64,000 nt of DNA, from positions 7,827,035-7,891,034 of the forward strand of contig NC_064772.1 in assembly GCF_011397635.1 (NCBI RefSeq). Direction: 5' to 3'. Both the position numbers and the translations under genes were made by a program. Numbering within the stretch: the stretch's first letter is position 1; each line of letters starts with the position of its first letter. Shown in pieces: positions 22,601-32,674 of the stretch. Source of the stretch: Epinephelus fuscoguttatus (taxonomy: Eukaryota; Chordata; Actinopteri; Perciformes; Serranidae). The notes below the pieces were generated by a model. That model searched no databases and was not told the origin of the DNA. It saw only the letters and a program-made list of their open reading frames with translations.

Positions 22601-25600
22601 ACCAAGACATAGAAAATGTCAAAGCAAAACAGAGAAGAATAATGAAAAGCAGTGAGATGATGCAGAAAGAGGCAAACAAAATGACAGTGAATGCAGAAAA
22701 AAAACAGGACTTCACATTACTGTCCAAATCCAGTGCTTATTGCAAAAGTGTGGCTGAGAAAAAGGAAGAGCTACAAGCTCTAGCAAAAACACTGAAAGAC
22801 CTGCAGGAGTGTCAAGAAGCTACAATAACTGAGAATTTTTTTAGAGGAACATTTTAATTTAAATGACATTGCTTTGTTTTATATTGACCTTTTTGCACTG
22901 CAGGATAGGATTTGATTTTAATATTTATATTTTTGATTTATTTTTGCAGTGATTTTGATTTAAGAATGCAGGTGTCAGATGCACAAAGTAAAGTGTAAGT
23001 AAACAGTAAACAGATGAACTAAAGGAAATTGTTTTGGTGATTTATTGAACATATAAAAATATTTTGTGGAGAAAGTACAAGAGAGAAAGAGGGAGAGGAA
23101 TAAACATTGAAGCAATCTGGTTAAATGTACAAAATATAAGGTACAATTGTAGAAAATAACACTTCTCCAAAGCTTGGGGGTGGAATTTATTAGTGTATGT
23201 TGTGATAACTTGACTCGTACTGTAGCAGCTGAAAAAGTCCTGAAAATGTCCTAGAAAAGTCCTGGAAAATAATTTCAAGAAAAGAGTGGGAACCCTGAAG
23301 ATACGGGGATGCACCGATTGTGAAATTCTGGGCTGTTTTTGATTTTCCTGTAACACCAGTACTGACACTCAGTTTGTTTCACTACTGCAGAAGTTTTTCC
23401 TCCTCTCACAGCCTACTGTATTTGGTTGGAATCACTGCAGTCTTGGGCATGTGCCAGAGCACACAGCACAACAACACCTGCCCTTATTCAGTGTTTAGGG
23501 GGCGTTACCTATGCTGATAGGCAAGGATGGGCAGTATGTCTATTACTTGTATTTAAAATATGTATTTCAATTACATTTGAGTATTTTGTAATTTGTATTT
23601 GATAAGGCCGATAAAAAGCAAATGTGATTTGTAACAAAATACTTTTGAGGGGAGTAATTTTGTATCTAAAATACTCAAAATATTTTCTCCACGAATCAAA
23701 AAACAAAATTAATAAGCTACACATTCTTATAATATTGGATATAACAATATTTTTTATCTATATGTTTTTTTTAAACTTGGGCCATTAAGTGTGCCCTTCA
23801 ATGACCGAGTGGTCTGTTTTACTGGACTGTGACACAGGAAATTGTATGTTGTTGTGGTTGATGCTTGGCATGAGAATGCTACAAATGAATTACCTCATGT
23901 GGGATCAATAAAGCCGTGAATCTAAATCTGAATCAATAAATAACATTTTAGGGTAGCCTACATGTCCCTAGCTTTTTTCCCTTTTTCATTTGAAAAAAGT
24001 TGAACACAGGGCTCCAAAGGCTCCAAGTTAGACAGCAAACAAGTTAACTAGCTACAGTAGCTGCTACAGTATCTTGCTGCTGTTTAGCTAGACCGTTGGT
24101 GGACAGTTCACAGCACAGCTAGACTAGACTTGCCAGGCATGCTGCTCACGTGGATGGACCCACACCACCAGTAGACTACCTTGCTGCTCATGTCTTCCAA
24201 GTTCAACAGATTGTCTGTCAAGGAAAATATAGCGTTATTTATCTGAGTGTGACAGATGTCAACTGGCTTGATGTATGATTTATGTCTGGGTCTGGCTACA
24301 TAGCCTGTTGTATAAATACATGGTGATGATAGTTATAATGTCAAGCCAGCAATACTTATGCTAACTGTCTATGGGGTGCCATTTGTAAAGTGGCTCACGC
24401 TGAAAATAACATCAACATTTTGCCACATTTAGCTTCAAACAATGTTTAAAAAAGTGTTGTGAATTTTTTAACGTCACCTATTACCACATTTACAACAATA
24501 TTTGTTAACTTAGAAATATATTAAATAGTTAAATCTAAATATTAAATGTGGCACCTAAATGTTAAATCTAAATATTCAATCTAAATCTAAATCTAAATGT
24601 TAAATCTAAATCTAAATGTTAAATGTTAAATCTAAATGTTCTGGGTGAAACTAAATATTTAGCTAATATGCAAATTCACACTGCCGGTCACCGGAAGTAC
24701 CAAAATAAAAGCTCGAGACGCTCAGACTGTGTTTATAGAATCAAATAACAAATTAAAACCAACTTATCGGGGGAAATGGACACTTGAACATACATTAGCG
24801 TGATAATAACTACCTAAAATAACAAAAAACGTGTTTGGAGAAATTTTATTTGATGTGTACTTTGAGTTGTATATATCAAGAGACGTCTGACCATCTAATC
24901 TTGCACTGTATTACAAGTTAGGCTATGCTGTATCTTCTCAATGTGAATGTCATGCCAAATCAACTGGCAGATAATATAGTTCACAGTTAGCTAGGCTATG
25001 ACAGTAGATGTTGTTCATTTGTTACTATCACGCCATTAATGGATGAATCATGGTTGTTCTTTCTGGCATAGTTACTTGTGGTCTCTAATTGCAGCATGTA
25101 AATTTTGAGCATTTTTGATCAAGGACGTTTTGAGTTATTCACAAAAAGATTTGAATCAGTTAGTATAGCGCCACCTATGGACGAACCAGGGGCATTCTTT
25201 CTGGTATAGTTACTCATGGGACCAGATCTACTAAAGGTTTGCATGTATTAAAACGTGTGCAAACTCATTGCACACGCAAGAAAATGTACAAACTGATTTA
25301 CTAACAGTGCGCACTAAGGGTTGCGTCTTTCAAAGGTGCAAAATAGCACGTCTGCATCCAGTTAGTACGTTTGCTGCGATGAATATGCAATATGGGGCGT
25401 TTACATGCAATTGTGTGTGTGCTGGGAGGAGAAAATGTAAATATATTAATTTAGCACACACAACGTGATTTATCAAACCTGACAGCAATTTTGCTCATAG
25501 AAACTGCGTCTATATTTAACACGTGCCAAAGTGAGGTGCAAACGGTTTGTATGCGTAATTGCGCACACATGGCTGTGGTTATTGTTGCAAGAAGGAGACA

Positions 25601-25693
25601 TCAAAACGATGAAAGAAGATGCAGAGAACGCATTTTTCACAAGCAACACGGGCTGGAGCAGAATGCCATGCTGGAGGAGAACTCCTCCTCTCT

Positions 25694-25742
<49 letters not shown>

Positions 25743-28492
25743 AACACGTGACTGAATACATGAATGAACATTGGAAGCGGTTCAGCCGCAGTCCCGCTGG
25801 CTGGCGTGGACACTGTTGAGATTACATTCGTTTTTTATTATTAACAATATGTTTTTTTATTGACTGTATGAATGGTTTTGTTTTCAAATAAATATTTGGA
25901 AATAATTGGAAATGTATGCTTTGGTGTACTTTTACAGAGTTTTGCAATATGTATAGCCAACTGTATGTATCAAAATGTATAATTTTCAGCAGCGGTCGGA
26001 GGTATAATCAACATCTACTGAAAAAGAGATGATTGAAGTCACTTTCTAGATTGCAAACATTATTCTCAAACGAAATACACAGTCTCATTTAATGTCTAAT
26101 TATGTTAAGCCACGCAAAATCATATTAAAGACAAATTGTTTCAGTCACAAAATATATAGGCTGGAGCTCTAACATTTATAGTGGCAAAAACACTAAACTA
26201 AACAGTTCTTTATCGTATAGCCAATTTTACACAAAATGAATATTCACAGCCAATATAAGAAAACTTAAACGTGACAGTTGAGTGTAGTATTTGTGTTTCC
26301 TTTTACGCAGGTGGAACTTGCCCGCCGTGCGCACCTCTCCTCCCTCTCCGGTCCCTGACTGTTGGTCACAGATTTCTTCCCATATAGCATTCCTTTGTGA
26401 GACATTCAGGTTTCTTTGCTGTAGCTCCTTTAAGTGTTTATTGGCCTCATCTACCAACACCTCTAATTCCATAGGGTCGAATTTCACTTTGCGCTTTCTC
26501 TCCAAACTCACCATGCTGCAAACCATAAAACACGCAAAACCCTCATTTAAATAGGGTGTCTCCAACACGTTTGCACCTGTTGTCATTTGCGCAAGCACTC
26601 TTGGTAAATCACCCGCAAACCGCGGTTCACCCCCACACAAAAAATTCTAGATTGCGCAAGCAAATTAGTACACGCAAATTGGGATCTTAGTAGATCTGGC
26701 CCATGGTCTCTAGTTGCAATATGTAAATTTTGAACATTTTTGGTCAAGGTCTTTTTGAGTTATTCACAAAAAGCTTTGTGGACTGACCGACCAACCGAGA
26801 GAGTGACCTTATAGAGCTGTGAGTCGCTGCTAAAAAGAAAAAGAAAAAAGGGCTATTTTGTATCAAAATACATTTTGATGCATTTTTGCCCATCTCTGCT
26901 GATAGGTTACTGATGATCACGTGGAATTGATTCATTCAGCACAGCTGGGTAAGAGCAGATCTGGATGGAGAATGATGTTATCATGTTGTTGTTAAATGGG
27001 TGAATTTCCACAAATGCTCAGCTCTGCAACACGTAAGTTATAAGAATTGTTCATCCAGGATCAAGAGGGAGCCAATCTAGTCTTGATAGGAGCAACTTCA
27101 TAAAAACAGTGCTCATTAAAAGATTGTATTTGAGAATTCACATGACTATAAGATATAATCAGAGAGCTATTGTGAAATTAAGCAGAAAACTTTGCTGCAG
27201 TGAGATGGTTTAAGATGCCAATGCATGATCAGAAGGCAATATATCTATATTAAAAAACAAGTCAAAGAGAACAAAACTGTAATCTGAAATAACAAGACCT
27301 CTGTAAAAAGACAATCAGCATTTAAACAAAGATTAAAAAAAGGTCCAGAGTGCCCTGGAAAAGTCTATAGGGCCTTACACATGATGCAGCATCAATATGA
27401 ATATTAAAATGAGTAATGATCTACCGTGTCTTAGGCATGAGTTGGGGGATTAGGGTTGGGGCAGGTATTGTTGCCATTGTAATTTGTACTGGGTCACGCT
27501 GGACACAGAACATCTGCCTCTAACTTCATCACGCTGACTGACTAAATATTGAAAAACTGAGACATATTGCTGAAATTGCACTTATTTTCATCTCAGGCTA
27601 TTTATCATCAGTTTTGTAAATGGATGAATGTTTTCAGAAGGTACGTCTTTACACAAAACAAAGGGAAAAATGTAGGGGTTGTTAGGCCTATAGGCCAGAG
27701 ATGGGCAAAAATACATCAAAATGTATTTTGATACAAAATACCCCTCAAATAAATGTATCAAAATAAAATACATATATTTTGTATTTTCAAACACAGAAAA
27801 GACTTTTTTTCTTTCTCTTTTTAGCAGCGACCCGCAGCTCTAAAGGTCACTCTGTCAGTTGGTTGGTCGGTCAGTCGGTCGGTCGGTCCACAAAGCTTTT
27901 CATGAATAACTCAAAAAGTCCTTGACCAAAAATGCTCAAAATTCACATGCTGCAATTAGAGCCCACAAGTAACTATGCAAGAAGGAACAACTATGATTCG
28001 TCCATTAATGTAATGTTTAAAAAGTTGAAAACCAAAAAGTATGGAGAAATCTCAGCACACCCAAAAACAACAGGTGCGTAGGAGGGAGGCTGCAACCCCA
28101 AAATACTGTGTGACCTTCCTCAGGCAAGGAAATGCCTGAGGAAGGTCACACCTTCGACTGAAACGTTGCTTAAATAAAATGAAAAAGAGTGAGACAGTGT
28201 GCGGGAGCCTTTTTTGATTTTTAAATGTTTAAAAATCAAAAAAGAATAACAGCTGAACCATTTGAAAGATTAGACAGCTTACCACTTTCCTGTTTTACTG
28301 GAAATCTAACATCATTTATTGTTTCTTGGTTTTCTTGCATTCTTAATACAAAGTACCAAGTTTTAACACGCCTGTTATTCCTGCTCAGACTGGATTAGAT
28401 CAGACCTGCTATAAACATTTAACTCACCTCCTCTTGCAAGACCCTGCTGCAGAAAGGTCAGGACAACGATGAACACACTTGACTCCGATCAT
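16559..28492 (-). CDS. HHLA2-like B7-family gene B
   Basis: Predicted type I membrane protein of the B7 family. Exons in transcript order: leader 28428-28492 (damaged), first IgV 17746-18063, IgC 17242-17502, second IgV 16758-17048, transmembrane plus stop 16559-16662. The IgV-IgC-IgV order is the arrangement known for HHLA2 (B7-H7), a T-cell costimulatory/coinhibitory ligand. The first IgV has the motif VIHWMQLTTEVLHVHSFYS and QDQRFRGRTSLF, which fits that family well. The cytoplasmic tail is very short (YRQKKCN). The only leader exon found upstream has lost 5 bases and runs into a stop at its own donor, and the first intron holds about 10 kb of transposons. The gene may therefore be a recent pseudogene or use another start. 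The immune role is inferred from family membership. Confidence 0.7.
16758..17048 (-). CDS. Gene B second IgV exon
   Basis: 291 nt, phase 1 at both ends, donor GTAAGATA. Cys in TILCTSSN, Trp in LIWRFNYSQ, second Cys in QEGIYTCELSDDEE. Sequons include NTS and NYS. Same length as in gene A. The neighbouring introns differ from those of A, C and D, so this copy is the more divergent one. Confidence 0.85.
17242..17502 (-). CDS. Gene B IgC exon
   Basis: 261 nt, phase 1 at both ends, donor GTGAGT. Reads PVRKVNIQQVENRITCSSEG, with Trp in QLTWST and second Cys in VYSCTVST. Homology with gene C becomes nearly complete just upstream of this exon, which marks the boundary of the large duplication. Confidence 0.85.
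17746..18063 (-). CDS. Gene B first IgV exon
   Basis: 318 nt, phase 1 at both ends; acceptor 'gtgttacag', donor GTATTA (weak). Reads DSEVSCVFMEGCILPCTF, VIHWMQLTT, HSFYSDQDQLAQQDQRFRGR, TSLFKDQISRGNASLQLTG and the second Cys in GKFRCYTS. This is the membrane-distal domain, which binds the receptor in B7 proteins. The frame stays open 62 codons past the donor; see the rejected items. Confidence 0.85.
18064..18736. other. Gene B first intron, duplicated sequence
   Basis: AT-rich intron nearly identical to 42385-43041 of the other unit. No exon or named repeat recognised. Confidence 0.6.
18737..19350 (+). mobile_element. Tc1-like element fragment (second family)
   Basis: Starts with 'tacactgttaaaaacatta', the same end as the fuller copy at 43042, and continues through the helix-turn-helix coding region with several frame breaks. 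The 3' half is missing; sequence change occurs near 19350, just before the hAT element. It is at the same place as the 43042 copy, so it predates the duplication. Confidence 0.8.
19405..23297 (+). mobile_element. hAT element with nearly complete transposase
   Basis: Inverted ends CAGGGTTCCCACAC (left) and the complement of CAGGGTTCCCACTC (right). Just inside both ends are clusters of 'cctggaaaa'-like words (19421-19530; 23232-23273), which look like subterminal transposase binding sites. No 8-base target duplication matches, and the left flank is truncated Tc1 sequence, so a deletion probably followed the insertion. It is absent from the other duplication unit. Confidence 0.8.
20388..22857 (+). 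pseudogene. hAT transposase with one frameshift
   Basis: ATG at 20388 (MSGRQCKFKIEWKEH). A BED-like zinc finger reads YCKLCRKSFDIG...ALRSHAQGQGH at residues about 30-60. Catalytic parts fit hAT: D in VVSFDECLNK, D in LMDGSAVNW, the C-x2-H signature in GSCGLHVGHGSF, and E in SHGQAAVERGYSINKD, the C-terminal dimerisation signature. A Lys/Glu-rich coiled-coil-like tail follows (residues from about YLEDEKKKKEQ). The frame changes by one position between 21103 and 21134; both halves are otherwise open, about 820 codons in all. This suggests recent activity. A domesticated gene with an unseen intron is less likely. Confidence 0.85.
23298..23513. other. Unclassified sequence
   Basis: Begins 'aagatacggggatgcaccga', which resembles the end of another fish DNA transposon, but no partner end was located. 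Confidence 0.4.
24530..24645 (+). repeat. Tandem repeat of 'aaatctaaatgtt'
   Basis: About nine irregular copies of taaatctaaat/gttaaatctaaat words, within the composite element. Confidence 0.85.
25692..25740. repeat. (CA)n microsatellite
   Basis: About 24 CA dinucleotides within the Harbinger-like element. Confidence 0.95.
26227..26514 (-). pseudogene. Myb/SANT-like DNA-binding protein remnant (Harbinger)
   Basis: From ATG at 26514: MVSLERKRKVKFDPMELEVL, then VDEANKHLKELQQRNLNVSQ, then RNAIWEEICDQ. This matches the first helices of the Myb/SANT-like protein that Harbinger elements encode beside the transposase (NAIF1-like in vertebrates). After IWEEICDQ the similarity stops, so the domain is incomplete. 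A related but better preserved frame is at 52399-52686. Confidence 0.6.
26907..27695. other. Gene B first intron, duplicated spacer
   Basis: From about 27187 the sequence matches 46117-46510 of the other unit. No gene seen. Confidence 0.6.
27696..28018 (-). repeat. Partial copy of the 23522 hAT-type element
   Basis: Begins CAGAGATGGGCAAAA and carries the same 'tgtattttgatacaaaatac' and 'ggtcggtcggtcggtcc' stretch as the right end of the composite element, in reverse orientation. Only one end is present. Confidence 0.7.
28019..28427. other. Gene B first intron, near leader
   Basis: Includes a perfect small palindrome at about 28211-28244 (16-base arms ttttttgatttttaaa, 2-base centre) and the phrase 'gcctgaggaaggtcac', which occurs twice. 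Right part is duplicated near 46830-47041. Confidence 0.5.
28428..28492 (-). pseudogene. Gene B leader exon with 5-base deletion
   Basis: ATG at 28492 begins MIGVKCV as in gene C, then a 5-base deletion relative to 47042-47111 (within 'gaacac.acttg', plus strand) shifts the frame. The shifted frame reads HRCPDLSAAGSCKRR and stops in the TGA of the donor site GTGAG. The signal peptide is destroyed. Confidence 0.75.
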
Positions 28493-29504
28493 CCCTCTGT
28501 TAGATTTCCTCTGTTGATACTGTTTTAATGTCCAGAAGAGAATGTAAATCCACAGTGCTGACAACTCTTACAGGATCTTTGTCTGATCTGACAAGTTCTG
28601 ACTCCTCAAAAATGAATACCTGCTCACTGTAATGTGCGTGTAATGAGTGTAATGAGCGGCATGTAACATGCTTAGACTTGAATTGTCAAAATATACATCA
28701 TATCACTTCCATTCTTGCTACTAGATTAAAAAAAAAGCTGCTCTTGGTAGAGGATATGAGGTTTTAATTGTGATGAGTAATCATTGACAAAATGCACAGC
28801 TGAGGCTGATGGGAATATAATTAGTTCTGCAGGTATTCGGTCAGAAACCAAAGTATTGGTCAAAACACATTTTGACCAGATGAGAGATTTTGCAGGATAT
28901 TTTAAAGATGAGTGGAAATGGAGAGTAGGGTCTTATCAGTTGCAACTTACTGAGCTAAAACGTCATTGCTAGGTCCACATATCTTTTGTGATTTCATCCT
29001 TCTTGTGTGGGTACTCCTTTCCCTTGGCCATGGCTTCCTCCAGGGAGTTATATGTCGCAGTATTTGCTTATCAACAACTCCCAATCTGTTTTCTGCTACA
29101 CTGACTGTGTTACTGCAAAGAAACCTCTTGTCCCACTTTTTGCCATCTCTGAAGTATTTTCTGTAACTGAACAACCAACCAGAGAGTACACAGTCTGCTT
29201 CCTTTCACACCAGGTCAGGCCATATCCAGTGTACATGAATGTGCTCAAACGCTCATGTGTCCAGGGATTGTTTTTGTTTAAAGCACCTTTTTAAAAACAT
29301 ATTTGTGTAGGCGTGGCCTGAGATTAGAATGCAATCTATGAGCTATTAAGACTTTTTTTTTTTAAACCAGAATAGTTGTTGAACTGTAAAGCCTTTTGAA
29401 ATATATAAATGTCGCAGTGATGGGAAAAGTGGAAGTGTTTACCCAGGGCGCTAATGCCCTCAAAAAGCCTGGAATGAAAAGTTTTTGTTGTTTTTTTCCT
29501 AAGT
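28493..29504. other. Duplicated spacer upstream of gene B
   Basis: Matches 47112-47376, 49896-49990 and 51080-51745 of the other unit in pieces. Presumed promoter side of gene B; no element named. Confidence 0.6.
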
Positions 29505-29516
29505 AATTAGTGACAT

Positions 29517-29894
29517 GGGCGGCACGGTGGTGTGGTGGTTAGCACTCTCGCCTCACAGCAAGAGGGTTGCCAGTTCGATCCCGGGCGTGGGAGCCCTTCT
29601 GTGTGGAGTTTGCATGTTCTCCCCGTGTCAGCGTGGGTTCTCTCCGGGCACTCCGGCTTCCTCCCACAGTCCAAAGACATGCAGATTGGGGACTAGGTTA
29701 ATTGATAACTCTAAATTGTCCGTAGGTGTGAATGTGAGCGTGAATGGTTGTTTGTCTCTATGTGTCAGCCCTGCGATAGTCTGGCGACCTGTCCAGGGTG
29801 TACCCTGCATCTCGCCCGATGTCAGCTGGGATAGGCTCCAGCCCCCCCACGACCCTCAAGAGGATGAAGCGGTTAGAAGATGAATGAATGAATG
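29517..29894 (+). repeat. tRNA-derived SINE, unit-1-specific insertion
   Basis: Same SINE as at 12527. Perfect 12-base target duplications AATTAGTGACAT at 29505-29516 and 29895-29906; the other unit has the empty site with a single AATTAGTGACAT at about 51760. The insertion is therefore younger than the duplication. Confidence 0.92.
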
Positions 29895-29906
29895 AATTAG
29901 TGACAT

Positions 29907-31811
29907 AGCTAAATAAAATTGGCTGAATTAATAGGTTTAAAAGCCCCTCTCACCCCTTAAAAGTGCAAAGTGCAATTTGCCCCAGCACTAGGATTTGTTT
30001 GTAAGTGCAGCTAGAGCCAAGTGAGTGGCTGCTCATACTGCTGGATAACCAGCGTACACTGTCATGTCTTTCCCCAAGACAGGGATATAGGGTTTCCAAA
30101 AATGTAAAGAAAGACAAAAAGGAAACGGGAAAGATAGCCAAAAAAAAAAAAAAAGATTAAACGGTGTGTGAAATGGATAAAGAGAGAAAGGGCAGGGGGC
30201 CCACAGAGACTAGGGCCCAGAATTTTCTGCTACTCCCCTGCTAACATGCACATGCCCAGTATACATGAGTGGTTATGTAATACGTGTTTTCAGGCATGTT
30301 AGTATGGATGGAGACTGAGTCTAAAACAGTGCTACAATGCACGTGTGTATGGAGATTATTTTCATTATGAACATCTTTTTTAGGTCTGAGACTAGAATAT
30401 AGTCTATGAGCTATTTTAGATTCAAAAATGATATTATTTGTTGAACTATGAAGCCTTTTGTTAGAAATAAATAAATGTTCCTCACTTTGAGAATCACTGT
30501 CGTAGAGGAAAAGTCAGGGAATCACCAAAGTTCCTGCTGTGTGAAAATATGCACAAAGTGAATGTGTGAACAAAATTTCATGGCAATCCATTCAAGATAC
30601 TTCAGGCTGGACTGAAACACTTCCATCGCCAGAGCTGTGCTGCTAGTGTGACTAAAAATAGCACCAAATGCAAGTCTGTATTTGTGTTCTGTCACATATC
30701 ACAGAAAACACCCCTCATGTCTCACTGATGGCAGCTCCATGACGACAAGTGAAAGTGAAACAGGTGTATTTATTGGAAATGTACATGTCCTTAGTGTAAG
30801 GGGTGGTCACATTGTGATATAACCAGATAAAACCTGTAGTCTGTGTGTGAAAAGATTTCTAGAATATCAAACCTGTACAAGTACTGCTTCTGTGTAGATG
30901 TGAAATTAGAATTAAAGTAAACTTTCTCACAGTGTGGTATTTTATATATCACAGTTATTGTTGAAAGATCCCATAGCTTCTGTTTTTATTTCTGTTGACT
31001 GATAACAGTTTATTGCTCAACTTTTTTTCACAAATACAAAACCTTTATGAATAAAATCATAACATCACTGCCATCAACCTAAATATTACACATGGCAAAT
31101 ACACGCATCTATTTCTCCCACTCTACCTCACTGCATTCTCAAATCTGAAACGTCAACAAATTTGTGCATTTAATTTAAGTTTATAGAGTGGTAGTATGTT
31201 ATCCTGTGGATATATTTAATATGATAGAATTTAGTGTTTTAGTATTTTTTACTGTAGTATATTTAAAGTGTATTATATTCTTTATGTTGTATATTCTAGA
31301 TATTTTATAGACAAGTATCTTATTCTTCCAGAATATGCTAAGGTTTCTTTTTTCATTGAGACATATTTTTTCTCCTCTGGTGTGATTTGCATATTACTGT
31401 GTTTTTTGTTTGGCAGTTAAATTTAAAAAAGAAAAGATACCAACACCGATTTCAATGAATGTTTTTTTTATGTAAAACATTTACAACAGTTTCTCAGATG
31501 TTTTTGATTTATCTTCAAACAATACAGCAAATGACAGCTGAACACATTTAATACTAACAATTCATCACAAGTCATTATTGGGTCTTCACAGACACTCACC
31601 CTTTGTAAATAAAAGAAACATTAAAACAACAAACAAAACCACAAAACAGTTTCTTTTTAACTGTACAGCATATTAAATCATGATCACACCTGCAATAATG
31701 TAGATGTGACAGAAAATATCTTAAATCCTTCATATTTGTACCAAGATTCAGAACAATCATGGGCTACTTGGATGTTTAACAGTGAATCACTCTTGTTCAG
31801 TTTACAAAACA
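29907..31811. other. Duplicated spacer, no gene
   Basis: Matches about 51773-54440 of the other unit with small changes, except for that unit's Harbinger-like element and SINE. No exon recognised. Confidence 0.6.
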
Positions 31812-32198
31812 TTAAAGGTCCAGTGGGTAGGATTTAGGGGGATATATTGGCAGATATGGAATATAGTATGATAAGTATGTTTTCTTAAGTGTATAATCAC
31901 CTGACAATAAGAATCATCATGTTTTCCTTACCTTAGATCATATGTGTCAAACTCAAGGCCCGCGGGCCAAATGTGGCCCGCCACGTCATTTTATGTGGCC
32001 CGCGAGAGCTTAAAAGGTCTGATTGTCTAAAAATAAATAGGTCAAAAGCATGATTTGACCAAAAACTACATTTCCCACAATGCATGTCGATTATATTATC
32101 CGCGAAGTGCCGGCATCCCGCCACTAGACGGCAGTGTTTCCTCATCAATGCGATTTATCCAACAAGTGGAATTGAGAAATACAAATAATGATCCCAAA

Positions 32199-32357
32199 AT
32201 GTCCAGGAAGAGAAAAGTTGATGCAGATGGAAGGCTGTTTCAAGAAAGATGGGAAGGCGAATACATGTTTGTGCTTCAAGGAGAAAGGCCGGTATGTCTT
32301 TTGTGTTCAATCAAGGATCAAACTATCCAAGTGAATAAAGTTTATTCACTTGGATAG
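32199..32357 (+). pseudogene. hAT transposase N-terminal stub
   Basis: From ATG at 32199: MSRKRKVDADGRLFQERWEG then EYMFVLQGERPVCLLC. This is the start of a BED-type zinc finger as in hAT transposases related to GTF2IRD2/FAM200-like proteins. After CLLCS the sequence enters the palindrome and the frame ends soon. Confidence 0.7.
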
Positions 32358-32373
32358 TTTGATCCTTGATTGA
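32307..32373. repeat. Perfect 67-bp palindrome
   Basis: Two 33-base arms around a single central G at 32340. The arms include 'aggatcaaactatccaagtg' and its complement. It is at the internal deletion point of the hAT element. The related fragment at 4785 has the same arms with a longer loop. Confidence 0.95.
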
Positions 32374-32674
32374 TGGAGTTATGTGGGTTTCATAAGCTGA
32401 CAAATTAAAAGGATTGATGTTATAACAGAGCAACAAGCAAACATATTTTTTTCTGTGCAACTGTAATATTTGTAACTTGAATAAGTAATAAATTCAGAGT
32501 TATTTAACATTAAGGAGTAGTTACATTTATTTTACATTACATTTGGTTACATTTAGTTACATTTATAAGTTACATCTGGCCCTTTGAGGGCAGCCATTAT
32601 GCTGATGTGGCCCTTGGTGAAAATGAGTTTGACAGCCCTGCCTTAGAATGAGCTGTTTATATCTACATAGGGAG

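Larger units (their letters stand above)
25219..26702 (-). mobile_element. Harbinger-like element with Myb-like gene remnant
   Basis: Inverted ends GGACCAGATCTACTAA and the complement of GGGCCAGATCTACTAA, with a 3-base target duplication ATG (25216-25218 and 26703-26705). A 3-base duplication plus a Myb/SANT-type protein (26227-26514) fits PIF/Harbinger. No transposase frame is visible, so it is non-autonomous. Confidence 0.75.
23522..26898 (+). mobile_element. hAT-type non-autonomous element, composite
   Basis: Ends CAAGGATGGGCA (left) and the complement of CAGAGATGGGCA (right), with a perfect 8-base target duplication CTGATAGG at 23514-23521 and 26899-26906. No transposase is seen. A Harbinger-like element (25219-26702) and simple repeats lie inside. 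A partial copy in the other orientation starts at 27696. Confidence 0.8.
31939..32640 (+). mobile_element. hAT element with internal deletion
   Basis: Ends CATATGTGTCAAACTC and the complement of CAGGGCTGTCAAACTC, target duplications CCTTAGAT and CCTTAGAA (31931-31938, 32641-32648). The GC-rich 'aaggcccgcgggccaaatg' terminus is typical of a hAT group. About 700 bases remain; the transposase is cut after about 38 codons, where a 67-base perfect palindrome sits. Confidence 0.82.

Noticed and set aside
25692..25740. Z-DNA-forming CA run as a regulatory element
   Set aside because: It is inside a transposon and such runs are frequent; nothing in the context supports a role.
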